64,000 bases of DNA from Polytrichum commune. Lineage: Eukaryota > Streptophyta > Polytrichopsida > Polytrichales > Polytrichaceae. Each line of letters begins with the position of its first letter. Position 1 is the stretch's first letter. A program made the translations under genes and the position numbers. Under the pieces are notes generated by a model. That model was not told the origin of the DNA. It saw nothing but the letters and a program-made list of their open reading frames with translations, and ran no database searches. Location of the stretch: contig OX485804.1 of NCBI GenBank assembly GCA_950295325.1, forward strand, positions 186,001-250,000, in the 5' to 3' direction. This document shows positions 1 to 11,620 of the stretch, in pieces.

Positions 1-1200
1 AGTGTAGGTTGGGTCCTTGGAGGAGAGATCCAAGGTCGCTAACGGACCACCTAGGAACGACACCTTTGGGACTATGCCAAATTTGAAGATGCATTGTGGG
101 GGTCGCGCCCTAAGGTAAACACAATGCCGCACCATAGAGGATGGCAACTTGAGAATTGGTGTGCCGACTACGAGTATAGTCGATGAGGGCATCGACTCCG
201 TTTGGTGGGGGTGAGTGTCGCGCACCTCTCCATGAGGAGTGCCCGAAACACCATGGGCACAAGGGGGACCCCGGAGTGACACCCGGGACTTGTGGCGCCG
301 TTGGTGAGAGGGCCCAAGTGATCCTAGTGTGGGTGAGGGCCCCGGGCGTTGAGAACGCCTCCCACCCACAGAGACTAGGAGGCACAAGGGTAAGGCCATG
401 AGCTATGCGTAGCTCATGGCGTGGTGATTCTAGAATGCTCAAGAACACCTCAATCGGAGGTGTGAGCTAGGAGTTATGGCCATTTGAGTGGGGCGCTGTC
501 CCGGGACAGCGCCCTGGTGCAGCAGTGCCTGGGAGTGACTCCCGGGACTGCCAAGGTTCAAAGAGGCATAACGTCCTCGTAACTTGCCCAAATGGGGCAA
601 GTGAGGAGTCCATCGGCATCTACGTAAAACGTAGATGAAGATGGAGTGGTTGGTTGCTAGCCTCGGACATCATACAAGGAAGTTATGATGGTCTGAAGCT
701 GCGAGAGGCTTCTTAGCCCAGCGGCTAAGGGAGAATGTCCACTTGGCCCCAACTCTTGGTGGAGAGACAAGAGGTTGGTTGACGGTGGGGTAGGGGCCCC
801 GCGTAGAGTCCTAGAGGCTTATATGGGTGAGGTGGTGTGGCCTCACCCACCCGAGGCCGAACGGCAAGGCCTCCATGGGCAATGGCCCATTGTGAGGCTA
901 TAGTTGCCTAGTATGGTTCGGGTTGTTGTAGTGTTGCTCCGGCAACGCGATGATCAACATGGGATTGGACTTCCATGGATGGAAGTCCACATCTAGGAAT
1001 GGGTTACCGATTAAGGGGTGAGTCCCGAAAGCAAAGTAGGAGGGTTGGTTCCCTCCTATGAACTATAAGGTCCGGGGTAGGAGGAGCTAATCATTAGCAT
1101 GGCGGAATGCGAATGGTTAGCACTCGTAACCTTTGCTAGAATTGAAAATTGGCAAGATTGTCAAGGGGGGCTAGCAAGGGTTGCGACATGACGTGCCTTT
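1..1200. repeat. GC-rich, stem-loop-dense repeat, copy A
   Basis: There is no convincing protein here. From about 213 to 1191 the sequence matches 53891-54803 in the same orientation. Shared blocks include the CACGCACCTCTCCATGA-like start and the GGGTTGCGACATG end. Between 345 and 1098 it is packed with short perfect inverted repeats: 345-359, 395-420, 445-463, 491-514 (a 24-bp perfect palindrome), 528-546, 582-602, 617-637, 712-729, 825-848, 869-898, 933-946, 966-989, 1037-1058 and 1086-1098. It could be an LTR, the leader of a larger element or a structured non-coding unit. It stops next to the splice acceptor of the CACTA exon at 1221, so it may lie in an intron of, or be inserted into, the CACTA element. 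The class is unknown. Confidence 0.7.
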
Positions 1201-1220
1201 TCACTGTCTGTAATGTTTAG

Positions 1221-3005
1221 AGTCTTCTCATTCGGAACACGTTGGACGTCATGCACTGCGAGCTGAACCTAGCCAAGAACTTCCTGAAGACCATCGCAGG
1301 GAAGAAGGACACCGTGAAAGTTAGAAGAGACTTACAAAGGAGGAACATTAGACCACACCTGTGGCTAACTCCAAACCCACGAAAGGCAGGGAAGATGGTG
1401 AAACCACGCGCTTCTTATGTCTTGTCCGATGCAGAATTTGAGAAGTTTGTGAAGTGCATTGAGTCCTTAAAGACGCCTAGTGGTTACTCTTCTGACCTTG
1501 GCAAATGTCTCCGCAAGAAGAACTTTGGGGGGTTAAAGTCCCACGATTACCACATTCTGATGCAACAAGTGATGCCACTAGCTCTGCGTGGACTGATGGA
1601 ACCCGGACCTCGCACGGCTATCATGAGAATGTGTCGGGTATTTCGCCGGTTGTGCACGAAAGTGTACAATCCCGCAGATTTTCCCTCACTTGAAGCGGAT
1701 GTGGCAGAGAGCATGGCGTTATTGGAGATACAATTTCCACCCTCATTTTTTGACATCATGACGCACCTCCCATATCACTTGGCAAAGGAGTTGGACTTGT
1801 GTGGTCCAGTTAGCGCCCGTTGGATGTATCCCGTCGAACGATTTATGAAAGTGTTGAAGAACCATGTCAGGAACATGGCGCGTCCAGAGGCTTGCATGGC
1901 GGAGGGCTACTTGAAAGATGAATGCATAGGCTTCATTACCGAGTACCTCCACCGATTTGAAGGAACTCAAAGACGTGTATGGGATGAAGATGAAGAATAT
2001 GGAGATGCTGAAGAGGTCCTGCAAGGGGCAGGGAAACCGTACGTTATGAGTCTAGAGATGGGAGCTGTAGCCCACCAGTACGTGCTATCAAATGCCTCGG
2101 CTATGCAGGATCTGTACAGGTAACCTGGAACTGACCATTGTATGTGTTGCGCATGCTTGAAGTGAAGTTGGAATCAGTGTTGTGCAAGTACTCTTTGGGG
2201 ATGCCATGCTTATTGAACCATTCTCTGACCCAATTTCGATCATATCCCGGGACACTCATTCCCTTGTTTTTGCAGAGCGTGGAGCCGAGAAGCAGATGAG
2301 AATCAGGGAACACCTGATCTAGCAGACTGGATTGAACGCACAGTGCAGGCATGCAATTTAGATTTGCGGAAGCCGGAGGACATGGACCGGTTTCTACTGA
2401 GTAAGAGGCCATCACACCGAGCGACTAGGTATGGCAGAGTACTGGCGTTTGGTAACCGCTTTCGAGTGGACGATGACAGCACCAGACACTTGCTCAGCTA
2501 CAACTCCGGGGTGGCGTCAGTGTTTCAGGAGGTGTCCGAGAATTCCCAAGAATCTTCTGTGAACTACGTGGGAGTATTGAAGGACATACTAGAGTTGGAT
2601 TATGGTGCACTGACTATGAAGATCATTCTTATGCGATGTGAGTGGATTAAAACCCAAGACAATCGAGGCAACCCCACGTACATCCGCGACGATGCAGGAT
2701 TCCTTACAGTGAACTTCCGCCACAAACTCCCTCGCCTGGCAGACCCTTTCATCTTTCCGAGCCAAGCGACACAAGTCTTCTTCTCAGATGTTAGTGAAAG
2801 ACCTGGGTGGAAAGTTGTTTTACGGAAAGAGGCACGAGCCAGACGGGAAGTGGTGGAGGTTGCAGACGCATTTATTTGCACATCAACGGAGAGTACCGGT
2901 TTAAGAGCTCCAGACAGATTGCCCGTTCCTGCAAGTACGGTAAATCTAGTTGGTGCCATCGAATTGTCTGAGGAAGACAATTTGCTAGCAAATGCAGGGT
3001 ATTAG
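1221..3005 (+). CDS. CACTA transposase (TNP2-like) C-terminal half, two exons
   Basis: The visible part reads through two exons, 1221-2119 and 2276-3005. The intron is 156 bp, with donor CAG|GTAACC at 2120 and acceptor TTTTTGCAG at 2275, and splicing keeps the frame. A pyrimidine-rich acceptor at 1219-1220 implies at least one more exon upstream. The protein begins at the DVMHCELNLAKN motif that closes the transposase_21 domain of TNP2 proteins. It then carries a DUF4218-type segment (LPYHLAKELDLCGPVSARW, then RYMYP-like and AEGYLKDECI motifs, about 1780-1960). Exon 2 holds a DUF4216-type segment (GVLKDILELDY to the LADPFIFPSQATQVFF region, about 2570-2790). In TNP2 proteins the catalytic part is N-terminal and is missing here, so this copy cannot be complete as seen. 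No internal stop is present, which suggests a fairly young or once-expressed copy. Confidence 0.85.
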
Positions 3006-3667
3006 GTATGAATGCAATTTACTAGCTACGACACGGGCATTCAAGTTGATGCCAAATTATGTTAAGGATTTAGGGTTTTCATGTAGATTCAATTTAGATG
3101 TAGGGTCAAGTATTTGTGGCGTGTACATTCTTTTGTGCACTGTGATCCAATTTTTGTGCAATTATTGAACATATTCAGCAACGAATATATCCTCACTGAG
3201 CCCTATGAGCTATATGCGAGTACTAATTGACTCGACTACTGTTGATTCTGGACTGATAATGAGTCACTTAGAAATGACTGCAACCACGTCAGCATAGCGA
3301 ACTGCCCGTGAAACATTTCTGAGATGACCTAATTGTCCATGTGAAACCATAAAGTCATTCTGTAGTCAGGTGACAGTGGAATACACACGCCTTGTAATTC
3401 ACTGTAGTGGACTTATATGACTGCGCGACTTCGTGAGACATCCATCCTCTCCATCCAGCCTCATCCCAGTTCTATCAATGAAAAATTGCGGATGAACGTG
3501 GCACGTTGCAGCAGGTTCATCAATAGTCATACTCCATGACTATGTTGTGACTGGAAGACCGTGGATAGATCTTGAGTCGTGCCAAACGGGAATGTGGAGT
3601 CATTCATAAGTAACTTCGGACATGAAGTCATTTCTTGCAGTCACCTTACCCCCGATTTTTTGTAGTG
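3006..3667 (+). repeat. CACTA subterminal repeats and right terminus
   Basis: This is non-coding sequence after the transposase stop. Short words of the AGTCATT / GAGTCACT / TGACTGCA type recur on both strands between about 3230 and 3640. CACTA elements carry such arrays as transposase-binding subterminal repeats. The terminus TTTTTTGTAGTG ends at 3667. The three bases that follow (AGG) would be one half of the target duplication, but the other half is not in view. Confidence 0.65.
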
Positions 3668-5296
3668 AGGGGACTGGCCTCGTCCGGATCTAACAGACCC
3701 GGTACTCTTTCTCCTCACCTGGGGCGAGCGGACCCTTTCCGGAGCTCTTCCGGAACTAGCCGGCCGAGAGCCGCCTCCCTGCTGGTTGGGTCCTGCAGAC
3801 GTTGGCGGGTTCTGAACCAGAGCGACCTCGCCAACTACCTCGTAGAGGATTCCGGTTGGTGACCCAGGCGGACCCGGATAGAGTACCCGCCGGGGTGTTC
3901 CGCTTGGCGGAACCACCTTCTGGATTTCCGCCAGGAGATCCTTCATCGTCCGTGAGTATTTCACGAGGATGGGAAGGGTCTGTCTGGCGGAAGCGGGTTC
4001 TCCGGACTCCATCATCCGGTCGTAGAGATGCGCCTTGTTGACGATCTCTGCCGGATGCCCCACCAGCTCCCGGATCCGGCTGAAGAGCACTGCCTGCTCC
4101 GCGTGGTACTTCCGGATCTCCTCGCTCTTCTGACTCAGCTCCTGAGTCATGGCTGCCACCTGCGGGGTGAGGTGAGCATTCTCCGTCTTGGCCTGCTCGA
4201 GCTCCTTCCAGTCCGCTCTCTTGGCCAACTCCCGGAGAATATTTCCGGGTCCGCAGTCGTCCAAGGCCTGGTTTGCTCCTCGGACGATGTGTTCCAACCG
4301 GTAGTACTGGTTTTGAAGATCCTCCATCCCCTCCTGGACCCGCTTGAAGGGATTTTCCGGAAAGTCCCAAGCGGCAAGGTCCACATTCCGCCAAGTGGTC
4401 TCCCGGCTGGGCCCGGGTCCGGATGATGATGAGGAAGAGGAGGAGGAGAGAGTGGCCTCGAGATGGTTGGCGGCGGGCTTCCGGGTGATGAGGGAGGTGC
4501 TTCCGGAATGATGGGGTCACTGGAAGTCTCCAACTTCCGGATGGAGCTTGTAGGTGACCTCGTCCGCCGCTATCATCAGCAGGTCCTCCTCCTCGGCCGT
4601 GAAACAGTCGAAGTGCTGATAGAGGTGCAGAATGAAGGGGGAGAGGAAGGGGGGTTTCCGGCCTATGTGGGGGAGGGCCCGCCCTACTATCTCCTGGATT
4701 ATCAGACCCCAATTCACCGGCCGGACTCCGGACATGGCACCAAACAGGGTGTTAGCCATGGTGAGGCTAATCCGTTTCGGCTTGTCCGGATTGAGGATGG
4801 GCAAGAGGAATTCTAACACCCTCCGCTCCCTAAGGTTCCGGCAGTTCCCGGGGTGGAAGCCGTCCTTCGGATCCGCGTCCCCTCTAAACTTTCCGGCGAA
4901 CAGGCCGTCGCGCCGGCCGGCCCACCCCTCTGTATTTCCCCTCGGGAATCCGTAGACCCTATTCCACACATCCGGAGTCCAATGATCCAAATCCCTCCTC
5001 TTGGTCCCTAACCACTGATTACCTCTCTCGAACTTGAATTCTCAGAGGGTATTTTCCGCTTGGAGGTTCCAGGGTTTGGCTAGCAACCCCGCACAGCCCA
5101 TAACCCGGAGATCCTCCGCTAGCTCCTGCAACTCCCTATCATCTCTTGGAATTGCAGGGACTAGGGTTTTGAGCGGAATTGGGATGGGTTCCCTCTGATC
5201 CTCTTCCCGTGTTTCCGGCATCTTCCTCTCTTCTCTCAACTTCCGTCTCAATTTACGGAAACTCTCTCCTCTCCGGGTACCCTCTCTTCCGCTCAA
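3641..5296 (-). pseudogene. Transposon-associated coiled-coil protein, copy 1 (decayed)
   Basis: One minus-strand frame runs from a start at 5296 to 3641 and is interrupted only by two TGA codons, near 5042 and 4517. Both could come from CGA by C-to-T change. The N-terminal region (VMGCAGLLAKPW; W-NRVYGFPRG; NLRERRVLEFLLPILNPDKP) aligns by eye with the gene at 33238-35083 (RRMGCLGLWEKSW; W-SRVYGFKQG; DERERRMLAFLVPIFSPEKP). After a serine-rich linker comes a long helical, Glu/Gln-rich coiled coil (about 4340-3900) and a basic Pro/Ser/Arg tail. The last codons before the stop at 3641 are read from the CACTA terminus that ends at 3667, so the original C-terminus is lost. The layout resembles plant proteins annotated as putative plant transposon proteins, but I cannot assign a family. 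No enzymatic motif is seen. Confidence 0.7.
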
Positions 5297-5990
5297 CCGC
5301 TATGGAGTCCCGGCAAGCCAACTGCCGGTGACTAGAAAGGACGGAGTCCCAGCAATCCAACTGCTGGCGGCTCGAAAGAAAAACAAAGTCTCACCACTCT
5401 TTCACTCAACAATTCTTCTCCTTGCAACAAGTGGGGAGGAGAAGGAAGAGACCCTTAAATATCATCCCCCTCTTCCTCTCACGATTACCGTTAGGGTTTA
5501 ACGGAAAACGGTTACCAACCGTTATAAACCCGTTGTAACCGCCACTTTCGGTCCGTTGGTTAATCTTGGCGCGGCCATTACTTGGTCCGGACCATGATTA
5601 AACGGTCCGCTAATCCAATTTGACGGACCGGTCATAATACTCATTTTTATTCGTTTTATCGCACAAGGCGGATTTAGAATGCCCTATTTCCTAGTACAAG
5701 TTAATTTATCCTAAGAGGCCCTATTATCCTCATACGAGCAAGGAAAAATACGGAAATTGAATCCGTATTTCCGTATTTCCGTATTTCCGTATTTCCGTCG
5801 AATTTGGACTCCCACAGTGGCTGCAAGTTTCAACCCATTTGGTTTCACCTCTACGATCCAAGATGGTTTTTGGTGAAATCCTCCGGTTTTGGGCGTGTGT
5901 GACCTCCACTTGAGTCCTTAAAGTAACACCTTCCTTTGGCAACACCTATTATTCATCCTTATGCCGTCAACAAGTGAGTGCATTGGTGCC
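5297..5990 (-). other. Upstream region of coiled-coil copy 1 with short tandem repeats
   Basis: No gene is visible. A duplicated unit of about 38 bp (CGGAGTCCCRGCAAKCCAACTG core) lies at about 5320-5382. A 9-bp tandem repeat (TCCGTATTT, about four copies) lies at about 5766-5800. The GC-rich, CCGGA/TTCCG-rich composition of the neighbouring gene continues to about 5960 and then drops sharply. The stretch therefore probably belongs to the same mobile element as the pseudogene (its 5' leader in minus orientation). Confidence 0.45.
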
Positions 5991-7729
5991 ATCAAATAAG
6001 TCATTGTTAAAAATAGTTAATCATATGCGGCATTAAGTACAAAATAACACAATTTTGGCCATTCATAGTAGCGTGTGAGAAGGATGCAAAAACATTTTGG
6101 TAGGTTGTCCTTGGTTGGGATCTTAATTCATGCTACTTTTTACATGGCGACACAATGCGCTCGAGGGCCCCCCACCTCCCCTTGAAGGGCCGGGGCGAAC
6201 TAGCTCGTACACTGGTTCCTTGGAGGCAAGGGTTTAGGCATCCAACAAGAAACGAGTGTATGGGTTGGTTTGCCCAAATCCCCTCGAAGTGGGCACTTTT
6301 TCCTAGTTCTTAATTTACTTTCAACGTTGGCTCCTTGGCCTTCTAGCATTTTTGAAATAAATAAAAATAAATTCATATAAATGTTTTTAGAAGAACATCA
6401 ACTTTGGCTAGCCATAATGGCTAACTAGGAATCTATCCGCTCAATGAGGCAGTGTAAGAAGTGATCCACAAAAGGGAGACAACACCTTCATTTAATAAAG
6501 GACCCTCACCCGCAATAAGGCTAATTTGTGGTGATTATTAGCTAACAGTTCAACATCAATAGACCTCTCTAGTGGAAAGTAAATGCTCTTTCCTTAAGAC
6601 AGCTTTGCAAATTTATATAAGTTGCAAATAATGTTATTACTTTTTCTTTTTTTGGTAGACTCTGTATAGATTTATCTAGCCTACATGAAATACAAAAAGA
6701 AAATCTTAAAAGTGTCGCTTTAAGGCCTCAATACCTTAGTGGACAATCCACTAGTGCAATGTGGACAAGGAATATCAATGACACAAACTCATCAATGGGA
6801 TTGGTTGCCACAATTTTGTAGTCAAAGCATGCGACCAAGAAAAATCAATGTGCAAAGAAGAAATACCAATCAGAGTTTGAAGGTTGGACTTGCAGGAGCG
6901 ATTGCATCTGTTGATGAATACCGTAGCCCTCTAGTAGCTTGGGCACCTTTCTGCTTAATAATTATTTAAAGTGCGAAAGTAAGTTAGGCAACCCAAAAAA
7001 AAAATCTAGAATTGGGCAGTATAAAAAATAATTAAAACCTTCATCCAAGTTTTTTAATAATTCATGGATTTTTTTTCCTAATTTCATCTTTGGCAATTTT
7101 GTGATGTTAGGCACTCTTTGAATGCTATTTCTTTTTTTGGACACTCAACAAAATTAATTTTCCAAATATCTAGGCACCCTTAAAATCTATCTATCCAAGT
7201 TGCTAGAGAGCTATGGTATGACCCGCAAGTATAAATTTTGTCATCCCCATTAGCAAATTCTAATGTCACCTTTCGGAAAAAAATATTATTGCTTACATAA
7301 CTAGATGCCTACATTTGAGTGGGGCATCGTTAAGTGTGGATCTAAAAGATATCACAACTAAAAGAGATTGGATTACGAGTTTAAAGTTTTGATAATGATT
7401 TGAGGCACAATAGTCAACATAGTTCTTCCAGGGGCTTATATGATTACTTAAAATAAAATAATATTTACTTTGATGATGAATACGATATTTATATGAACTC
7501 CAAAAATTGTGAGGCAAAATTGGGATTTGCTAATCATCTTGCACTAATTATGTGTTACATATCCTACAAAAAGTGGGTGGAGAACTAAAAATGTTTGTTT
7601 AAGACTCACTTATTTACCTTGTGTAACTGGACTCAAATGTGATGAATACGCAGTATGAATATTCTTGAAAGTAGCCAGAATTATCTAAAATATCATAAAA
7701 TATACATACCACATCAGCACACTAAATTT
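5991..7729. other. AT-rich spacer without recognisable gene
   Basis: Apart from a small GC-rich patch at about 6155-6300, the stretch is AT-rich with frequent stops in all frames. The open frames near 6739-6969 and 7293-7517 have no recognisable motif and compositions expected by chance. Confidence 0.5.
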
Positions 7730-8108
7730 AAGTGTCATTTAAGAATGACGAAGACAATTTCAAATGGCAAGTCATAAAAATTATAACCTCAATGTTGATG
7801 AGGATTTTCTAATTTTTTGACTTCCAAGTTAATTACATTCTTGGTTGATGGTTTCACTCCCGGAATGAAATCCCATTTAATGCCTTATTTACTAGGTGGA
7901 AGTGCACATATATATTGGATTTGAGACCTTGAAGGTGAAGTGCACTCAATATGGGATTTGTAGTCAAGCGGCCTTCAAGAATGGAAAAGCAATGTTTTTT
8001 TCGTTTTCGGGCGGGCTTGGAAAAAATCCGGGCGGGGCCAGAAATTTCGTGGGAGGGCTGCCCCCGCCCGAATATGGAATCCCTAGAAGTTCGTGGGGGG
8101 GTGTTTAG
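7730..8108 (-). repeat. Dispersed repeat family A, copy 1
   Basis: The reverse complement of about 7740-7997 matches 30723-30997 and 46353-46622. Shared landmarks are CTTGCATTCTTGAAGGCC, GAGTGCAC, ATTGATTGGGWTTTCATT and TTATAATTTTKTGACTTACC. The GC-rich tail at 8005-8108 also resembles the sequence before the copy at 30.6 kb. No coding capacity or inverted ends were found, so this could be a fragment of a larger element or a MITE/SINE-like unit. Confidence 0.7.
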
Positions 8109-10228
8109 CGTCCTCCCTAAGCTACCACTTGAGTGTGATCAGCCTTGCTCTATGCAGGATCATGGGCAATGATGGAACCTTCCATTGTTTGGAGATGCAT
8201 AAGGTAGAAGGGTCATAAATGGTACCTCTTTCCCCCCTCGTCAGCTCACTTCTCTTGCGAGATGAAACATGCGATTAGTACACAATGATCAGCATATCCA
8301 AATCGTGGCCGCAACCACTTTCTCCAAAATTCTTACGGCCTCATTTGAATATCTTTTTCATTATCAAATCGACAATTTGTGTGCTCATTTAATAGTCATA
8401 TCACTCTAATATAGTGTCCGGCTGAGATAAGTAATTGAAATGGGACTATCCACCTTAAACCTTCACGGAAGCTTTGTGTTCAAGAAAAGTGGTGTGTTTT
8501 TTTCCAAGTATCGAACAACTTTGAAAGTAGCAGGTGTAACGGAATATGATGACACCGTTGATCGTTTTGAAAATGTGGATTACTTTGTTCGCTCTATCTT
8601 GTCAAGGGCAAATACTATGCATGTGATCATTTTTGGCCCATGACAATGGTGCTTGAGGATGAACGTAGTGGGTGGATGAGAAAAAAATATTGAATGAAAC
8701 CACTAATTTCATCCTCCATGCGCTCCTTTCCGATTGGTTGGATATTTCTAGAAAATCCTCAAAGTATAGTTTCTAGAACTTGGTGTAAGCACATTAAAGT
8801 GGGTAGTTCCTTATCCTTGCCTAGTGTTAAGTGAAAGTGATTCAATTTTATGTACTAACTTTGAATTTTGTGAAGAAAAAAAGTATCATAGACATTTTAA
8901 AAACAAACTGGTCTACAAAGACAAGCAACTTATGATGACCAAAAAAATACAAGAAACATTGTCTTCATATAATGAATGAAGGGCATGCTGGTCAAAACCT
9001 GAAAGAGAAATGTATTAATTTTTTTTTTGAAAGTCTACAGAAGACGGTGTACGTAGGTGATATTGAACAAATGATTGTCTAAAATTTGTTGGAAATATGA
9101 TAAAATTATTTTAAATTGATGGTTTTCTACAAAGTAATCTTAACTCCTGTATAGGACAATTTCAATCACATAATGGCAAACAGACGCTCTTCATGTCGCT
9201 GCTATAAATTACACCGAGGTGGGCTACTGGGGGCAAAATAATGCTGCCATATTTGAGAGTCAGTTGATGATATATTATTACTAACCATATCAAATATTGA
9301 GTGGTTTAAATTCAACCATGGTCTCTACACAGCGATCACTCCATATTGTAATTGATGAGTGGATGGATGGGAGTTTTGCTTGTGCAGATTGTTTGTGGAC
9401 AAGGATGATGTGAGGAGGCTGGCTATAAGCTTAAGGGATTCAGATGGCTACAGTACTTCATCTACAGTGGCATTGTCACAATATTAAACACTGCAATCAT
9501 TCCTGATGCAACCATAATTCAAAAAGAGTCCCCTCAACCAATCCAAGCCTTCCACTCATCTGCCTAGGCTACAGGGCTGTTTACATCACGGACCATGAAC
9601 TTGTCCCATGTCAAAGGCCATTTTCCCATGCTCACACTTTCATGATCCAATTTTTAAAGTCTTTGGGCCCCTAACTAGGTGTAAATCGAACACATACCCA
9701 AAAATGAATGTGGTGATTTTTTTTAATATAAGTCCAAAACATGTAGATTTGGGATTTTTTGTTTTTTTTGTTTTTTAAAAAAAATCCCATGTTTGACCTT
9801 CTCCCCTTCTTCTTCCCTTCTTCACTCTTAACTATAGAAATGTTTGGCCAACCAAATATATACATATAAAATTGTCATTTCTCTGCCATGGTCCCCTGAC
9901 ATTTGTAGCAACAAAACCTCTTTTGCCTCTCCCACTACAAAACTTGTTGGACCATGATAGTGGATGATGTAGGCATGAAAATAAACCTTTTGGGAACCTC
10001 AAATTCCATGGTCACTCTTACATTTTTCTTTTCCTTGATGTAAATTGAAGTGGTTCCGGGACGAGTTCAATGGCCAATCACATATTTTAATGGAGCAAGG
10101 GACGACTCCAGGGTCCATGATGTACACAACTTCTAAGTGCGATTTCCTCCCTACAGCCATGTTTGCATGAAACTTTAGGCCCTTCAATCAATGTGATTTA
10201 CTTAAGGCTAAAAATGGCCAGTTGTGAG
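8109..10228. other. AT-rich spacer without recognisable gene
   Basis: No protein motif, tRNA or paired inverted repeat was found. A single CACTACAAAAC word at about 9933 resembles a CACTA end but has no partner. Several poly-A/T runs occur at about 9020, 9720 and 9760-9790. Confidence 0.45.
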
Positions 10229-10421
10229 TCAGCATATTGTCATGCCAATCGTATGTCAAACTTGGGTATAGGGGCGAAAGACTAATCGAACCATCTCGTA
10301 GCTGGTTCCCTCCAAACTCTCCCTTAGGATAGCTGAAGCTCATCAAGTTTTATCAGTAAAGCGAATGAATAGAGGCTTGGGTGTGTAACACCCTCAACCT
10401 ATTCTCAAACTTTAAATAGGT
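10229..10421 (+). pseudogene. Nuclear 25S rRNA gene fragment
   Basis: About 190 bp matches, from memory, the conserved plant 25S rRNA segment around GGGGCGAAAGACTAATCGAA, followed by CTGGTTCCCTCC, GGATAGCTGRAGCTCAT, TTTTATCAG-TAAAGCGAATGA and ACCTATTCTCAAACTTTAAA. Scattered substitutions and small gaps show that it is not a functional repeat unit. Homology ends abruptly on both sides in AT-rich DNA, so it is a stray inserted piece and not part of an rDNA array. Confidence 0.88.
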
Positions 10422-10960
10422 GAATCACCATGCTCTAATTAAGATTTCTCAAATTAAGATATTTCATCTATGATATACATGTGCAAGATAACTTTACTTG
10501 ACCCAAACATCATTCATAGCAGGGTTTCAAACGTCTATGTTTATTGAAGCTCTTTGCAAGGGTACAATTCTTTTTTTAGCCTTCCCTTATTAGTAGTCAA
10601 ATAGATGCAAGACAATTGACAAGAAGACTTGATGCAAGTAGGCCAAGATGTGATGCAACTGGGAACTACATGCATTGCATTACTGAATATGTGATATAGA
10701 GCAAACAGAAGTTGTGAGATGATGGTAGTAGCTCTCAATCAATTGGTAGTAATGTGAAGAAATAGGTTTGGTTTACTAGTATTAAAGAGCAAAAACAAAG
10801 ATTGATATACAAGTCTAATAGATTTTTTTTCAACACGCTTGTGAAGGATGTAGATGCAGGTTCATATATATTTTGAATCAACTTTTTTTTTAAAGTATTT
10901 TATTTATGATGAGAATTTTGTCATATTTGCAGCTTTTCAACTGTGTTATACGTTTGTATT
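10422..10960. other. AT-rich spacer
   Basis: Nothing recognisable. The minus-strand open frame at 10541-10738 has no known motif. Confidence 0.4.
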
Positions 10961-11620
10961 AAGTTATCAATGATTCAAGGTTATCAGTTACCAAGTATTC
11001 AAGTCTATCAGTTCTCTGGTTTTCAAATATTGAAGTGTTCAAAGCTGCCAATTCTTTGGTTTTCAAATGAAGAAGTGTTCAAGTCTAATAATTCTATGGT
11101 TATCAAGTTATGAAGTGCTATTACCATACAAAGTCCTTCTAAGGTCCATATGAAGTCCCCTCAAGTTCATAAACATTTAGTCAATTTCAATATTTCATCA
11201 CAAAACAAAACCCTATGAAGTCCTTTTAAAGTCCAAATATAAATTTTCTGAGGTATATATAAGTTTTCAAAAACTTTTTGATTGTGATACACATATGAAA
11301 TCATTAGGTTATCAAGTATACAAGTTTATCAATTATGTGATTACCAAGTTATCAAATAATCAAGTATATTAATTCTTTGTTTATCAAGTATTCAAGTCTA
11401 TTAATTCATTGGTTATCAAGTTATCAATTTTCTAGATCTATCGATTCTCTAATTATCAAGTATTCAAGTCTTTCTATGGTCCATATAAAGTCCCCCCCCC
11501 CCCAAGTTCATATACACTTGTTCTAATTCAATATTTCATCACAAAACAACATCATGTAAAGTGTTCTTAAAATACATATATAGTTCTTCTAAGGTCTACA
11601 TGAACCCCACAGTCCCTACA
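10960..11620. repeat. Degenerate tandem duplication, period about 335 bp
   Basis: The block around 11143 (GGTCCATATGAAGTCCCC, then AATATTTCATCACAAAACA) recurs at about 11478 (GGTCCATATAAAGTCCCC, then AATATTTCATCACAAAACA). Both copies are preceded by many variants of the word TTATCAAGTATTCAAGTCTA, which forms a shorter internal array. A 12-base C run lies at about 11495. There is no coding signal. Confidence 0.7.

Larger units (their letters stand above)
1221..3667 (+). mobile_element. CACTA (En/Spm-type) DNA transposon, 3' part
   Basis: The stretch holds TNP2-like transposase exons (1221-3005), a subterminal region rich in AGTCATT/ATGACT/TGACTGCA words (about 3230-3640), and a terminus at 3649-3667 whose reverse complement reads CACTACAAAAAATCGGGGG. 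That is the classical CACTA end. No matching left terminus is visible upstream, so the 5' half is either outside the window or was replaced by the GC-rich repeat at 1-1200. The element abuts, and probably truncates, the coiled-coil pseudogene on its right. The terminal motif and the transposase domains support each other. The exact left limit is not determined. Confidence 0.8.

Noticed and set aside
3756-4712. Long minus-strand frame (318 codons) rich in Pro, Gly and Arg
   Set aside because: It overlaps the coiled-coil pseudogene in another frame; the coiled-coil frame has a homologue at 33-35 kb and this one does not.
9930-9945. CACTA terminus (CACTACAAAAC)
   Set aside because: A single 11-base word without a partner end, subterminal repeats or transposase nearby.
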